64,000 nt of DNA. Origin: Styela clava (Eukaryota; Chordata; Ascidiacea; Stolidobranchia; Styelidae). The translations under genes and the position numbers were made by a program. Numbering within the stretch: position 1 is the first letter of the stretch; every line of letters begins with the position of its first letter. Location: NCBI RefSeq assembly GCF_964204865.1, contig NC_135255.1:14413135-14477134 (forward strand). Reading direction: 5' to 3'. Below, one piece after another: positions 23,007 through 34,409 of this stretch. The notes beneath the pieces are model-generated. The model was not told where the DNA came from, did no database searches, and saw nothing but the letters and a program-made list of their open reading frames with translations.

Positions 23007-26000
23007 ATGGTCGTTAAAGACAGAAGATCCAATGTTAAAAAAGATTCTTTGCAACCTTCAGCAGCACCCACGATTCCCAATGATACAAAGGTTTTAAGAA
23101 GAATAATTGCAGAAGATCCTGATTGGTCATTAGCAACAGTACCTCTTTTGAAAGATTTAGTGATAAACCATATTGTTGACAATTTTGAAAGTAAGGACTT
23201 GTCTAACTGTTTAAATACACTGTTCTGCTGATTGGTAAAAAGCATGTCATATCGTGAGACCACTGTCACACTGCTGGCTCAGATAAGTTTGGGCTATATA
23301 TCAGATTATTATTTACATGGAAAATAATGTACTCTAATAAAAATAACCTCCATTTAATGTAATTCCTATTAAACATATTCAAAACTGAATTAAAATGATA
23401 ATAACAACAGCTTTAGCGTATTTATGTATGTTACATTTTTCCAGAAAATCCAATACTGAAAGAACTTCATCCAAAAGATAAAAACAAAGTTCTTGATAAA
23501 ATTGCACCAAAAATAGATATCATTGTAACAGCTCACTTGGTTGAAGATGAATCCTATTGGAAAAGATGTTGTAAAGCTAAGTAAGTTGCGCCAAAAAAGT
23601 TTAAATAATAGATAAATAGAACTCATACCCGTATCAGGTTAGACAAATATTTGAAAATTCCAAGTATTTCGTTTCTCTGGATCTTTTACATGTGAAGTTA
23701 GTGTCTTGTTATAACCTGCTCAGCGATTGACAGACCACACTAAATCCTGTGCGGATAGTGATAATGAAGTGAGAGAGTATTGCACACATCCCACCATCAT
23801 AAGGTGGTTTTACATCCGGTGGCCAGTTACACCTTCCTTCCCCAGTGAAACAACTATCAGGTTAACTATTCCCATACTTGGCATGAAATGGTAATTGGTT
23901 GAGAGTCCAATGCCATGCAATTAGGTGCCATTAACTTTCCCCAAGATAGATATGAGAATCCTCTCCTGATTTGATCAAAGTTCAAACATAATTTTGTAGA
24001 TACCACATATGTGACGTCACCAATTATGGTGGAAGCTGGAAAAGGATGTTTTTTGAAAGATATATGCAAGATGTTGTGGAAAATTTTGTACCAGAGAAAA
24101 CTAGCGATGATGTAGTTACAAACGCCATTCCCCTATGCTCGAAATATGTCAAAAGATTAGACATCAAACAACTTCTTCCTCCTGTAAAAGAACCAACGAA
24201 ACCCGGAGTTCAAGAGGAAGAAGCATCAGATATGGGAAGTGATGCAGGAACGGAAAGTCCTGAAATGGACCACTTTGAATTTGGAGAACTTCTGGAGAAA
24301 CTTCCGAATTTGGAAGAATTCAAAGTAACTTATGGCGTGCGAGATTGTGGAATGAACTTTGAATGGAATCTTTTTCAATTCACACAACGAGATTGTCTTC
24401 TAGTTGCAAAAGCACTGCGATCCTGCACATGGTTGAAAAAAATATGTGTTCATAAAAGCAAGGTAGATGACGCAAAAGTGCGAGTTTTAGTTAGCAATCT
24501 TCTCGATCATCCTTGCCTCACTAATCTGGATCTTTCACATAATTGCATCGGTGATAAGGGTGCAAGAGGAATCGCAAAACTTATTAACAACAGGTGAATT
24601 GCTAATTTGTATATTATCGAGCTTACTTTAATTAGAGTAATATCATTGAAAATTGTTTTAAATATGTTGCAGATGCCCAAACCTCACTTCAATTACCCTT
24701 TGTGATAACATCATAAGACAAGAAGGAGCAAAAGCAATTGCATATTCCATCACAAAAAATTCAAAATTGAAGGCTCTCAACCTGAGATTGAACAGGTTAG
24801 TGTCAATCACACACTTGCACATAATTTTTTTTTTTTTAATTTCTTATATGGACATATTGCGTGGTACCATCATACACATATTGTTTCCATTGCCACGGTT
24901 ACGATTATACCTAACCAGATTTAGGTTAAAAAATCAATTCTAAAAGTATTCATTTCATGCATTATAATTGCCATCAAATAGGTTTTGTTTGTCCGCCACT
25001 CATTGGATATAGTAAATTCTTCAATAGTTTCTAATCTCCAATTTGAGACACATAATAACAATTTGAGAATGCAAATGTTTTGTTCATCTGTTTGATGAAG
25101 AGTAACTAATTTTTTTACAAATTTAGGCTCATTCAGTGTCAATTTAATAATATATATCGGTTATTCCGTTTTGGAAATCCCAGGTTCAATTCATAATGAA
25201 AAACCATTCACATTAACAGAATGGGTGATGTTGGTGGTCAGGCCATTGCAAAAGCACTTTTGAACAACAACACATTAGAAGATATCAACTTATCATGTAA
25301 CGACTTGACTGAACCATCAGCTGCTGTTTTCTCTCAAGTTCTCATATCTAACACTGCATTAACAACAATAAGTCTTTCAGGAAACAGAATTGGGCCAGTA
25401 AGTTGAAGTTGTAATGAAACTTATTCCAGCAGATGGGGATTTACTCTAATTGATGTGAGTCTCAACCATTCCACATTCTCTCTGCCAGGCAAAGCTAACA
25501 TTTTTGACTTTGCCACCAATTACACACATCAGCTTTGCTAAATTTAAAATGGCAGAGATTTTATCGATGCCATATATTGTTTTGGCCCTCACAAATGTAA
25601 CTTGGACAATTACTGATTAAAAAACAACAACCCTGGTCAAAATATATTTAGAACTGACTTCGTAACAAAATTGAAATTTTAAGGGGACTTTATGGACACC
25701 ATGTATATTCTAAAATTGAGTCATGTTTAACAGAATCTATCGGTCAGGAATGCAGTTAAGATATTAGGTTTATATTGGCTCAAAATGATGATTTTGCCAA
25801 ATAAAACAATTTAAATGAATATTCAATTCATTTTGGACATCATTGTCCCTATGTTTCTGAAATATCTTGATGCACGTTTGCTTGTCAAATTATAGGATGG
25901 TGGCAAGCAACTTCAAGAAGGCATGGAAGAGAACAGCACAATCACAGAGTTGGATTTGCGATTGACAGAATCTGGTCAGGAAAGTGAGTATTGTATCCAA

Positions 26001-26081
26001 CAAGTTCTCAAAGAGAACCAAGAAAAAGCAAGATTAAAGGAATTAGAGAGAATTCCTTCAGCATCTACAGTCGCCACATAA
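23007..26081 (+). CDS. Dynein regulatory complex subunit 5 (TCTE1/DRC5), leucine-rich repeat protein
   Basis: Six coding exons join in frame: 23007-23190, 23445-23580, 24000-24593, 24673-24795, 25220-25397, 25896-26081. They give 466 residues (human TCTE1 has 501). DRC5 belongs to the nexin-dynein regulatory complex that links outer doublets and tunes dynein activity in motile cilia. Family hallmarks in order: RRIIAEDPDWSLATVPLL near residues 33-50, ENPILKEL, a GGSWKRMFFERYMQD block, DCGMNFEWNLFQFT, then LRR repeats (LTNLDLSHNCIGDKGARGI, LNLRLNR, INLSCNDL, ISLSGNRIGP) and a C-terminal DLRLTESGQESEY block. The ATG at 23007 is preferred over an upstream in-frame ATG at 22806 because homology begins after it and the X-box lies between them. 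AATAAA at 26143 follows the stop. The gene is convergent with MTFMT. Confidence 0.93.
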
Positions 26082-26142
26082 AGAAACTAGTTTTGTGTTT
26101 ATTTTATTGTGTTTACATCTGTCTAATATTATTGTACAATTG

Positions 26143-26148
26143 AATAAA
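26143..26148 (+). terminator. Poly(A) signal of DRC5
   Basis: AATAAA 62 bp after the DRC5 stop codon, in a T-rich context. Confidence 0.6.
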
Positions 26149-26217
26149 TTTTTAACCTGTTATGGTTTGTTAACAATTCACTGTAAGATTAAGGTAGATT
26201 TTTTTGCAAGTTCAAAT

Positions 26218-26223
26218 TTTATT
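26218..26223 (-). terminator. Poly(A) signal of MTFMT
   Basis: TTTATT on the plus strand reads AATAAA on the minus strand about 105 bp past the MTFMT stop. The two convergent genes therefore end within about 100 bp of each other. Confidence 0.5.
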
Positions 26224-26329
26224 TTGCATGTTCAACTGCTAAAATTAGAAGAATTAAAACATAAATGAAATCATGGAACATAGTATCATGCTCAATAACA
26301 AACACAGCTACTGGCTTTAGTTTGACAAT

Positions 26330-27367
26330 TCATTCAAACCTGATTTTCTCGCCCTGTTTTATCCTTGCTTGCATTGATCCATTATAAAAATCTTGAGCTG
26401 CTAATGGCTTACCATAAACTAATTTTGTTATTCCCACAAATGTATCCTTACATCTTACATAAATTGTTTTGGATTTCTTGTCAAAATGAACATCTCCCGG
26501 TATAGTTTTTTCAACCAAGCCTTGAGGAATTTCTTCCATGTCTAGTCTTGTCATTTTTTGTAATTTAACCCCTTTTTCTTGGTAATTCGTCCGTAATACA
26601 AAGTCTTTGTTAAATCCAAATGCCTTATACTTCCTATAAATTTCTTCTGCAGTTTGTGCCTCCCACGAAATATTGGAATGTCCAGTAGTTATTTTAGGTG
26701 CATATGAGATCTCGCCAGTTTGCTCTTTGGCATTTTCCAAATACAATTCAATATTTCCAAGACATTTGAGTAAGCATTTTGATGCAATATCTTCCAGAGC
26801 AATTCCAAGATCTTCTGAAGTCCACTCTTGTTTCACTTTTATTACTTCACTCTGTGCTAATATGCGCCCATGGTCAAATTTGCCAGACTTAATCTCCATG
26901 ACAGTGATTCCAGCATTTCTATCACCATTCATTATAGTGTGTGCTAATGGTGAAGCACCTCTCCATTTTGGTAATATACTTCCATGTACATTTATCATTC
27001 CAAATTTGTAAGACTTGATGACTTTCTTAGGTAATAATTTCCCGAATGATACAACTACACCAATATCGTACTTGCAGTCTCTCGGAAACTCTGGATATGT
27101 AAATATAGGGATTTTTTCTTTGTCCGCAAATATTTTAACAGGTAATTTGCTCTGCTTCTCAGGTAAGCAGACAACCCCTAGTTTATCCACAGCTTTACCA
27201 GATTCAGCTGACAGTTTTGAGTTATTGTGAAGTGATTTTAGACATGCCTTAGAAAACACATCACTGCCAAAAAACAGCACTGATAATCTTCTGTATCTAA
27301 TGGGAAATAAATTATGCCATTGTACATTGCTATGATTAAGAATTACTCTTGTTGTCTTTCTCAGCAT
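26330..27367 (-). CDS. MTFMT: Mitochondrial methionyl-tRNA formyltransferase
   Basis: A single exon encodes 345 residues (human 389). The enzyme transfers a formyl group from 10-formyl-tetrahydrofolate to Met-tRNA for mitochondrial translation initiation. The arginine-rich start (MLRKTTRVILNH...YRRLS) looks like a mitochondrial targeting peptide. LSVLFFGSDVFSK opens the formyltransferase fold. Catalytic motifs are present: INVHGSILPKWRGASP supplies the Asn and His, and KSGKFDHGRI supplies the Asp. The C-terminal OB-like domain follows (FDKKSKTIYVRCKD). The start ATG lies inside the last codons of PET117 in another frame, so the two coding regions overlap by 32 bp. The nearest upstream 3' splice site is the PET117 exon 2 acceptor at 27501. 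The mRNA may be dicistronic or may start at that acceptor. Confidence 0.93.
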   Translation of the reverse strand: MLRKTTRVILNHSNVQWHNLFPIRYRRLSVLFFGSDVFSKACLKSLHNNSKLSAESGKAVDKLGVVCLPEKQSKLPVKIFADKEKIPIFTYPEFPRDCKYDIGVVVSFGKLLPKKVIKSYKFGMINVHGSILPKWRGASPLAHTIMNGDRNAGITVMEIKSGKFDHGRILAQSEVIKVKQEWTSEDLGIALEDIASKCLLKCLGNIELYLENAKEQTGEISYAPKITTGHSNISWEAQTAEEIYRKYKAFGFNKDFVLRTNYQEKGVKLQKMTRLDMEEIPQGLVEKTIPGDVHFDKKSKTIYVRCKDTFVGITKLVYGKPLAAQDFYNGSMQARIKQGEKIRFE

Positions 27368-28971
27368 CTTCTATTTCCCGCTTTTCCATTAGATAAGATG
27401 TCAGTTTCTGTTGTTCTTCTAATTCAAGTCTATTTTGTTCTCGTCTTTTTATTCCCTCTTCTTGTCGCAGTTTGTCTTCCAACAAACCTTCTTGCAGTCT
27501 CTGAAGTACAATGAAGGATTTATGGAAGGGCTGAATGTGAACTAATTTTTCCAAACGCCAAACCCGCATAATGTTGCTTGGAATTGACAGTGAACCATTT
27601 GACCAGGCTTTTTAAAACTCTGTCATTAGGAGTAATGGATAGGCCATCTGGGCAACACAAGGCAAAACAAGTGAACTCTCTCTCTCGATTAGAATATACT
27701 CCGCGAACAAAAGATTGGTGCTACTAGTACTAGCACCACAGGGAATGAAGCCTTTTTAAAAAGATTCATTGGATTAACATGTTTGGGATAACTCTTACCA
27801 GATAATTTGATAACTTTATCATGCTATTTCATAATCTACCAAAATTAAAAAATTCTGTAAAATAAATAAGTAGTGATACACAGCAGCACAGCTATTTTAA
27901 CATTGGGACAGGATCAGTTACGTATTAATATATCCGACGAGTGACAGAGTCAAAATTGTACCAAAGTTAACCAGCCCTTATTACATTGATTTCTCTTTCT
28001 TATTTCATCACCTCATCGGGGTTCCCAACACTTTTTACACCGCAGAATGAATCTTAGTTTTAACGGACCCCCCTCCTATGTCGTATCAATTTATGTGCCA
28101 AACCATCGAGGAAGGATAAGGTTTCACAAACTAACGTTCAATACTGGCAGCAATTCGATAAGATCATGATCTATTTGTATATGCTCCAGAGTTCAGAGAA
28201 ATAACTCTTTCAAATCATTTTATATTGATGTAGAATATTCAATATTTGGGGATGAATTATTATTAAATATCTTTATCATAAACTGGAAATATTATCCTAA
28301 ATAGGGAGTATCATACTATCGATTTTATTTTAATAAATCTGAATGTAATAAAATAATTCTAAAATAAATGCCAACAGGCAGGGTGGAAAATTTGGAAAAT
28401 GTCAGTTAAAACAAGGAGACATAAAAGTCCTACATAGGTAATCCAATCTTGTGACAGGGAATATAAGTGGAAAAATGGACGAAATTCTCTTGATCAAGTT
28501 TTAGGCTGGGGAGAATCGTAATAATAGATAAATATAAGTGAAAAAGCATGATGGCTTTATTTTTGTTCAAGTACACAATGTTTCAAACAAAATAGACTGA
28601 GGTTATTTTCTCATTTGTGTGAGTATGGGTGAATGTGTACAAGCCTTGTATAAAGCACTTGTTAAAAACCTTTTTCTAGGTTTTGACTATTTTCCGATCT
28701 TTCCGTCGCCCTTGTCTGTTCTTGTTTTTCGTGTTCTGTATTTTAGACCAGAGTTCGAAATAAAATTGTATCGCATTGTACGACAAAACAGTGAAATAAA
28801 TGGCTGCAGAATACACGGGCGTGATAGCAAAATAAGAAACACACAAACAGGTAAAGGGATAAACAAAATACAAACCTCTTTGTTTCTTTTTTGGTCGTAG
28901 TGAACGTATCCAATAACTGATGAAGTGAAGGTGATAGAAGCGGCAAGAGTTGATTTGGCAGCGAACGACAT
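27336..28971 (-). CDS. PET117: PET117-like cytochrome c oxidase assembly factor
   Basis: Two coding exons, 28971-28876 and 27500-27336, give 86 residues (human PET117 has 81). PET117 is a small inner-membrane protein that works with PDK/COX15-linked heme A supply in complex IV assembly. Exon 1 encodes MSFAAKSTLAAS followed by a single hydrophobic membrane segment and YVHYDQKRNKE. Exon 2 continues RLQEGLLEDKLRQEEG and a charged helix ending LMEKREIEDAEK. This order (short N-terminus, membrane span, V-H, RLxxG, basic/acidic helix with L..ERE) matches PET117. The donor is GAG|GTTTGT and the acceptor TACTTCAG|AGA, with an intron of 1375 bp. The reading frame continues upstream of the acceptor to a spurious ATG at 27569, which I reject because the intron's polypyrimidine tract lies there. 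The 3' end overlaps MTFMT. Confidence 0.8.
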
Positions 28972-31794
28972 GACGATTTACGGCATGATCCGTAGCAGTC
29001 AGTGATAATCAGTAAATGAAACGATGCGTAAAGGTATAGGAAAAAAAGAAAAAGGCTCACACGTTTAAGTTTGTCTTTTCAGTATGTATTTTGTCCCGAT
29101 CAAGCGCGAATTCTTTTGTTGTTGTTCAAACGGAAAATATATTTCCTTTACAGCGATCATCGACGTCTTGCCGTTGCAGGACCAATCTTAGCAGCTATAT
29201 ATACCGTATATACGGTACTTAAGCTTACAATAAAATAACCCCGGTTTAGCCGGGACAGTACCGATTTTGACCATCTGTCCCGTCCGGTAAATTTTAATGT
29301 CCGGTCATTCAGAATTGCAGTGATAAATATATATTTTTAATAAGAATACAATTTTTTTTAACGGAGGCTGGCCACTGACTGATTCTAATTGTATATGCCA
29401 TTATCGTGACTGTTGCTGCCAATCCCTTGACCCCCCCCTTCCTTATCATCATCCTGCTTCAATCCAACTATCAGTGCAGCAGTGGTTAGGATCCGCTAGC
29501 ATTACAGTTACAGCCTTTCTTATCCTTGTTCGGAGTGAAAACGAAAATATTTTGCGGGCCATTTTCCGGACAGGACTTCTTGGAGATACTCCCAGACCTC
29601 TCCATGAAATTGGAAACCAAGCAGAGCAATTTCTTTACTGGCAACCAAAATCGTATCAAAGTAATATAAACGCATTCATTGACATGTTGCCGAAGTTCTA
29701 TCTAAATGAGTATTGATCGGCCCTGAAAGACACAGACGCAAGTACTAGTTCAAAGTAGAATGTTTCCTGGAAAATGTATCCTGTCTACTCTAGCTAAAAT
29801 TAAGAAATTATACACTGTTCAGGCTAACTGCTAACCAACACACGGAATATAAGAACAAATCCCAAAGTTTTTGTTTATTACAAAGAGAAATAAAAAATGG
29901 TTTGACAAGTCGTCCCTAAGCAGCAGCGCACAAAATACAATCCATTAACCTGTGTTTAGCTCTGGTGAGTCTAATTTCAAAATAATCTTTATTTATATAC
30001 GCGAATTTGAGAACATGAACAAGAAGGAATTGATTTGGAAGATGAAATGTTGCAAATAATTCAGTATTTTAAATTGTGTGGATGAGTGCACAATACAGAA
30101 ACAAACCAAATAAATCGCACCGTTTCACTACGAGATACCAATAGTCAGGTGTGATGAATGACCAGTTTTAAATAACATAGTATTTCACAAATCACAACAT
30201 TGTGACAAAATTAAATAAGTACGGGGCACAATATTCGATTCTGCACACTGTACCCCACCGTCCAACTAAGATCCCATCCCGTCCAACTCCCATCTTTCAA
30301 CTCAAGCAAAATCGTACAGATATTTTCTCATAAAATAAATTCTCCCAACATATGGGTTTAAATCGATGCCAAGCACTGCATAAATGTTGTGATGCTGTGG
30401 CAAGTACCCAGTGATGAAATATCCAACATGAATTCTGCTGCAGTCAATAAAACATTTTGCTGGCGAGATTTAAAGTCACAAACAAACATAAATGAATAAG
30501 TCTGTAGAAGCAGGGGAATTGGAATAAGATATTCAATCAGTAAGAATTTTTTCACCAATCAATTCAGAAAAATCATAAAACTTTCCTTGGTTTCTTAATT
30601 TTAGGAATGTTGCAGCCCTATAAACACAAGTAGAAAAGCATCAGCGATAAAGTTATTTCAAATTATGAAATTTCCATCAAAACCTCCATATGTATAATGA
30701 TGCATATAGAGATGTACCAACATTAGTTGACAACCATCTGAAAATACTTATAACTTATAATTAGATTGGTGCTCCCAAACCAGTATTTGCAAATTAGTAT
30801 ATAATTGGTCTTTACAAAACATCTAATGAATAATCATGTTAATATAAACTTTCCAAAGCAAGCTGAATATAACAATTCGTTATTTCGATAACAAACCTAA
30901 AAACGCAATCCAAAATAATTTGAATTTAAAGGATGATTTCAGTCAGTCGGATTTTATTCTGCAATGTAGTTGTATCCTGTAATTTTACCCTTCAAGCCAA
31001 TACAAACATCGTTGATATAGCAAATACTGCTATATTGGTACATCTCTAAGACGAAACCGAATATTGGAATAATTGTAACATAATATTCTAGCAGTGGTGT
31101 TTATTATAAAAATAGCAAGGTGGCACACTTATCATGATCATAATTATATTTTCCAGAATTGTAGCTAGGAATGGAGTTTTAGCAAGGTGGAACTTCACGA
31201 TCTATTTTTCGTATGACAGTTTGAATTTGCAAATAAATTGTGTGATTATTACTGATTTCATGTCATTTTCTCCATAATGAGACAGCTACCTTCCTATATT
31301 ATCATGAAATGCGATTAATAAATCATTGGTAACGTAAAGTAATATGAAGCCAAATTTGAGACAGTAAAACCAAAGTACTTATGTCACATTTTTCAGGAGA
31401 CTTTTAGTTATCTCCTCTCATTATGGACCGATTTTTGGGTTCCAAAGTTGAACCTGTTTTGGTTTTGAATTTGGGTATTGCCGTATGTATATTTTTGGTT
31501 TTGACTATACAGATTCGAAAATAACAAAAATGTGATTTTCTCAAAACCTTAAATGAGACATAATTTGGTTCTACTGCATGAAATTCGCATCTCCGTGAAC
31601 AGAATGTTACCGACAATCAGCAAGCTTAATTTGTTCATTTTCATATGGTTCAACCAAAGACTTCTCATACATAGTTCTGGCTGCTTTTTAACAATGTCAC
31701 TCAGCAATTCTCTCTAAACGGCAGTTTTAGATAAATTTGGGAGAGTGTCGCCCATCGCAATTTGGTCTATATATGTATGATTTGTTAAATTTTA
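28972..31794. other. Intergenic region between PET117 and RBM25
   Basis: It should contain the PET117 (or PET117-MTFMT) promoter at the low end and the RBM25 3' untranslated region at the high end. A block at about 29240-29310 (GGTTTAGCCGGGACAGTACC, CTGTCCCGTCCGG) looks like the edge of a DNA transposon. An 80-codon plus-strand frame at 29474-29716 follows it and has no recognisable domain. Otherwise I see nothing supportable. Confidence 0.35.
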
Positions 31795-34356
31795 CTATTT
31801 TGTCAAGCCTTCCTTTTTGGCCTCTGTTTCATATATGAGCAGTCTCCACATCTTTACTACAAAAACTTCAGCTTCATCATCAAGCACCATGGAAACATCT
31901 TCGTAAATTCGTTCAGGAGGACTTTTTGACATAATCTTGCTGCATATGAATTCAACCAACGTGGGTTCTTCTTCGCCAATATATTCCACAATTTTTTTAG
32001 TTATCCAAGGCTGAATTCTTTTATCCATCAAGTTGGCATCAACTTGTGACCAATCGAGATTAAAATCAAAAAGGTCTTCTTTTTTCGTAGGTATTTTATC
32101 TATCAATGCACGTACCAACTTACGCTTGTCTTCCGATGTACGCACTGGATGAACTGCATTTTTCTCCTCATGGGTATACTCAAGCGGAACCAGTTTTCTT
32201 TTTCTGGGAACTTCCTCTTCATCATCATCTTGATTGAAAACGTCAGATACTTTGAGTTTTTTGCGTTGATTTCCTCCTGGAAGCTGCATGACTGGCTCGG
32301 TTTTAGGAATGTTTTGAGCAATAGGGTAGGCTGTCGGTGACAAGCTTTGCTCATCATATTCCATTTTTATCTCTCCAGAATTTTCTGGGGTATCATTACC
32401 ATTGTGTGAAATCGCTTCGAAAGTATTGAATGTGCCTTTCTTAAATGAAGTAGCAGGTTCATCCACAACAGGAACAAGATTAGCAGAGACAAGTCGAGGT
32501 CCGTTTGAGGATTTTTCTTCAGATTCAGCCTCGCTTTCACTAGAGTTAGATCCGGATTTTTCGTCCCTTTCTGACTCCGAGTCCGAACCAGATGATGAAG
32601 AAGAACTCGACGAAGTTCGCTTTTTCACAGAAGATTCTCTCTTCACAGGTGGTGGAGTGTCAGGTTTCAGTAATGGCTGCCATACATTTTCAGTTTCCTT
32701 CAAAGCTTTCGCGATTGCCGCTTCTGGGTCTGGATGGTTTTCCTCGACTAATTTTTGTCTGAGAGCATCAATCTCTTCTTGCTCCTTTTTGCGGTCTTTG
32801 TTGTCAGCATCATTTTCTCGTTCCCATTCCCTTCTACGTTTCATCATTGCACCACCAGTATAATATTTGGGATCCATTTTCAAGTCATCGTAGTCTGCAA
32901 GGAATTCTTGCAAACGTTTTGCCTCTCTCAACATTTCCTTACGAAGTATTAAATCTCGTTCATCTCTTTTCTCATATTCTCGCTTACGTCGGCGTTCGCG
33001 AACTTCCCACACTCTTAAACGTTCTTGATAAGCTTGTTCCTTTTCTCGAATTTTACGTTCAAGTCTCCTTCTTTCATAACTTTCATCATCTTCATCGTCA
33101 TCATCCCGTCTCCTGGGTGACCTTGATCGACTTCTGCGAATACGAGAACTAGATCTGTGATTTGACCTGCTTCGTGACCTTCTTCTTGGTGGTGTACGTG
33201 GCCGACTTGATCTCACTGGTGTTCTGCTCCTACGAATCCTTGTAACTGGTGATCTACTGTGGCGAGTTCGAGATGGTTCCCTTCTCCTTTGTGGAGTTCG
33301 ACTGCGATCCTTTTTTCTAGATCGTTCTCTCTCATCTCGTTCTTTTTCACGATGCCGACTCCGTTCTCTGTCCCGATCGTCATCTCGTTTCTCTTTTTCC
33401 TTTTCTAATCTCTTTCTTTTTTCGTCATCCTTCTTTTTTTCCTCTTCTTTTTGTTTTTGTGCTGCACGAAATGATCTTATTTCTTTACTTATGAAGTCTT
33501 TTTCACTATCTTCAAGGTCGAGATCCTTCAAATTTTCTTCCACATTATGCGACTCCCGCACCATGGGTTCCTCCATTCTTTGTACAGGGGCAGCGGGTGT
33601 AGGTTCTGGTTCATTATGTGTCGTGACAGACGTGTTAAGTTCAGCAGCATATTCTTTCATTAGTAAGTCCAAACCTGCTTTTGATTCGTCTACATTGGGA
33701 GGTGGAGCCTCGGATCCATCTTCTGGAGTTTTAATTCCATTATTTTCTTTCCATTTATTGATAATCTCTTGTGTTTTTGCATCTACTTTAACAAGGAGTT
33801 TTTTATCACCAAGTTTAAAGTCATGAAGAAGATAAATGGCACGAAGAGCTGATTCTACATCTTTATATTCACAAAATCCAAATGCTTGTAATTTTCCAGA
33901 TGCTCCTTGAACCCTTTTCCAAGCATATACTGTTCCACATTTCATGAGTATTTGTCGAACCAGCGTGTCTGATGCTCTTTCCGTGATATTACTAACGAAG
34001 ACAGTGACAGCAGGATTAGTTGTTCCAGAAGGGATAGCTGCAGCATTTGCCCCTGCTGCCGCCTCAACTTTAGCATTCATTCGGGCAGCTGCTTGCTGTT
34101 GCACTGCTACAGAGTTTGAAATAATAGCATGTGTTGCGCTGAAAGTTCTAACAATTTGTGGTCTTGGTGGTGCAGCTATCGTATGGATTGATGGGTTAAC
34201 AACAGGTCTCATGACAACTCCAACGCTGTTTGCAGGTAAAACGGTAACATGGCGAACTGGTGCTACTTGCACCATCATAGGAGGCTGTCGAACAGGTTGA
34301 ACTACTGAGGTAGCAAAAATTGACCCTGGAACCCCTGGTCGGAACGACATTCTCAT
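31795..34356 (-). CDS. RBM25: RNA-binding protein 25 (splicing regulator, RRM + ER/RS-rich + PWI)
   Basis: One uninterrupted exon of 853 codons (human RBM25 has 843). RBM25 is a U1-associated splicing factor in nuclear speckles. Order: alanine/proline/valine-rich N-terminus; RRM at about residues 117-195, with RNP2 VFVSNI and RNP1-like QAFGFCEY; an acidic linker; a long mixed-charge Arg/Glu/Lys/Asp-Ser region; a Ser/Glu-rich segment; and a C-terminal PWI domain (about residues 742-853) with DLFDFNLDWSQVD and IQPWITKKIVEYIGEEEP. Two in-frame starts occur (34356 and 34350); the second gives MSFRPG, like the human MSF start. A good 3' splice site (TTTTATTCATTTTGCAG) ends at 34409, so a 5' untranslated exon or trans-spliced leader may join there. 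The vertebrate gene is split by many introns, so the single-exon coding region is notable. Confidence 0.95.
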   Translation of the reverse strand: MRMSFRPGVPGSIFATSVVQPVRQPPMMVQVAPVRHVTVLPANSVGVVMRPVVNPSIHTIAAPPRPQIVRTFSATHAIISNSVAVQQQAAARMNAKVEAAAGANAAAIPSGTTNPAVTVFVSNITERASDTLVRQILMKCGTVYAWKRVQGASGKLQAFGFCEYKDVESALRAIYLLHDFKLGDKKLLVKVDAKTQEIINKWKENNGIKTPEDGSEAPPPNVDESKAGLDLLMKEYAAELNTSVTTHNEPEPTPAAPVQRMEEPMVRESHNVEENLKDLDLEDSEKDFISKEIRSFRAAQKQKEEEKKKDDEKRKRLEKEKEKRDDDRDRERSRHREKERDERERSRKKDRSRTPQRRREPSRTRHSRSPVTRIRRSRTPVRSSRPRTPPRRRSRSRSNHRSSSRIRRSRSRSPRRRDDDDEDDESYERRRLERKIREKEQAYQERLRVWEVRERRRKREYEKRDERDLILRKEMLREAKRLQEFLADYDDLKMDPKYYTGGAMMKRRREWERENDADNKDRKKEQEEIDALRQKLVEENHPDPEAAIAKALKETENVWQPLLKPDTPPPVKRESSVKKRTSSSSSSSSGSDSESERDEKSGSNSSESEAESEEKSSNGPRLVSANLVPVVDEPATSFKKGTFNTFEAISHNGNDTPENSGEIKMEYDEQSLSPTAYPIAQNIPKTEPVMQLPGGNQRKKLKVSDVFNQDDDEEEVPRKRKLVPLEYTHEEKNAVHPVRTSEDKRKLVRALIDKIPTKKEDLFDFNLDWSQVDANLMDKRIQPWITKKIVEYIGEEEPTLVEFICSKIMSKSPPERIYEDVSMVLDDEAEVFVVKMWRLLIYETEAKKEGLTK

Positions 34357-34409
34357 TTGTTGTTGGTTCTAGATTGTCTATTGATAGAATGCATAAATAA
34401 TTGTATACC

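Noticed and set aside
23690-23860. GC-richer block in DRC5 intron 2 as a SINE
   Set aside because: No convincing A/B boxes or second copy was found.
27501-27569. ATG at 27569 as the start of the small protein upstream of MTFMT
   Set aside because: This stretch is the polypyrimidine/3' splice region of the PET117 intron. PET117 similarity resumes exactly at the acceptor, and exon 1 at 28971 supplies the expected N-terminus.
29474-29716. 80-codon plus-strand frame
   Set aside because: No family resemblance and next to transposon-like sequence; not enough to call a gene.
32402-34300. Several plus-strand frames of 63-153 codons
   Set aside because: Antisense shadows of the RBM25 coding exon with its biased codon content.
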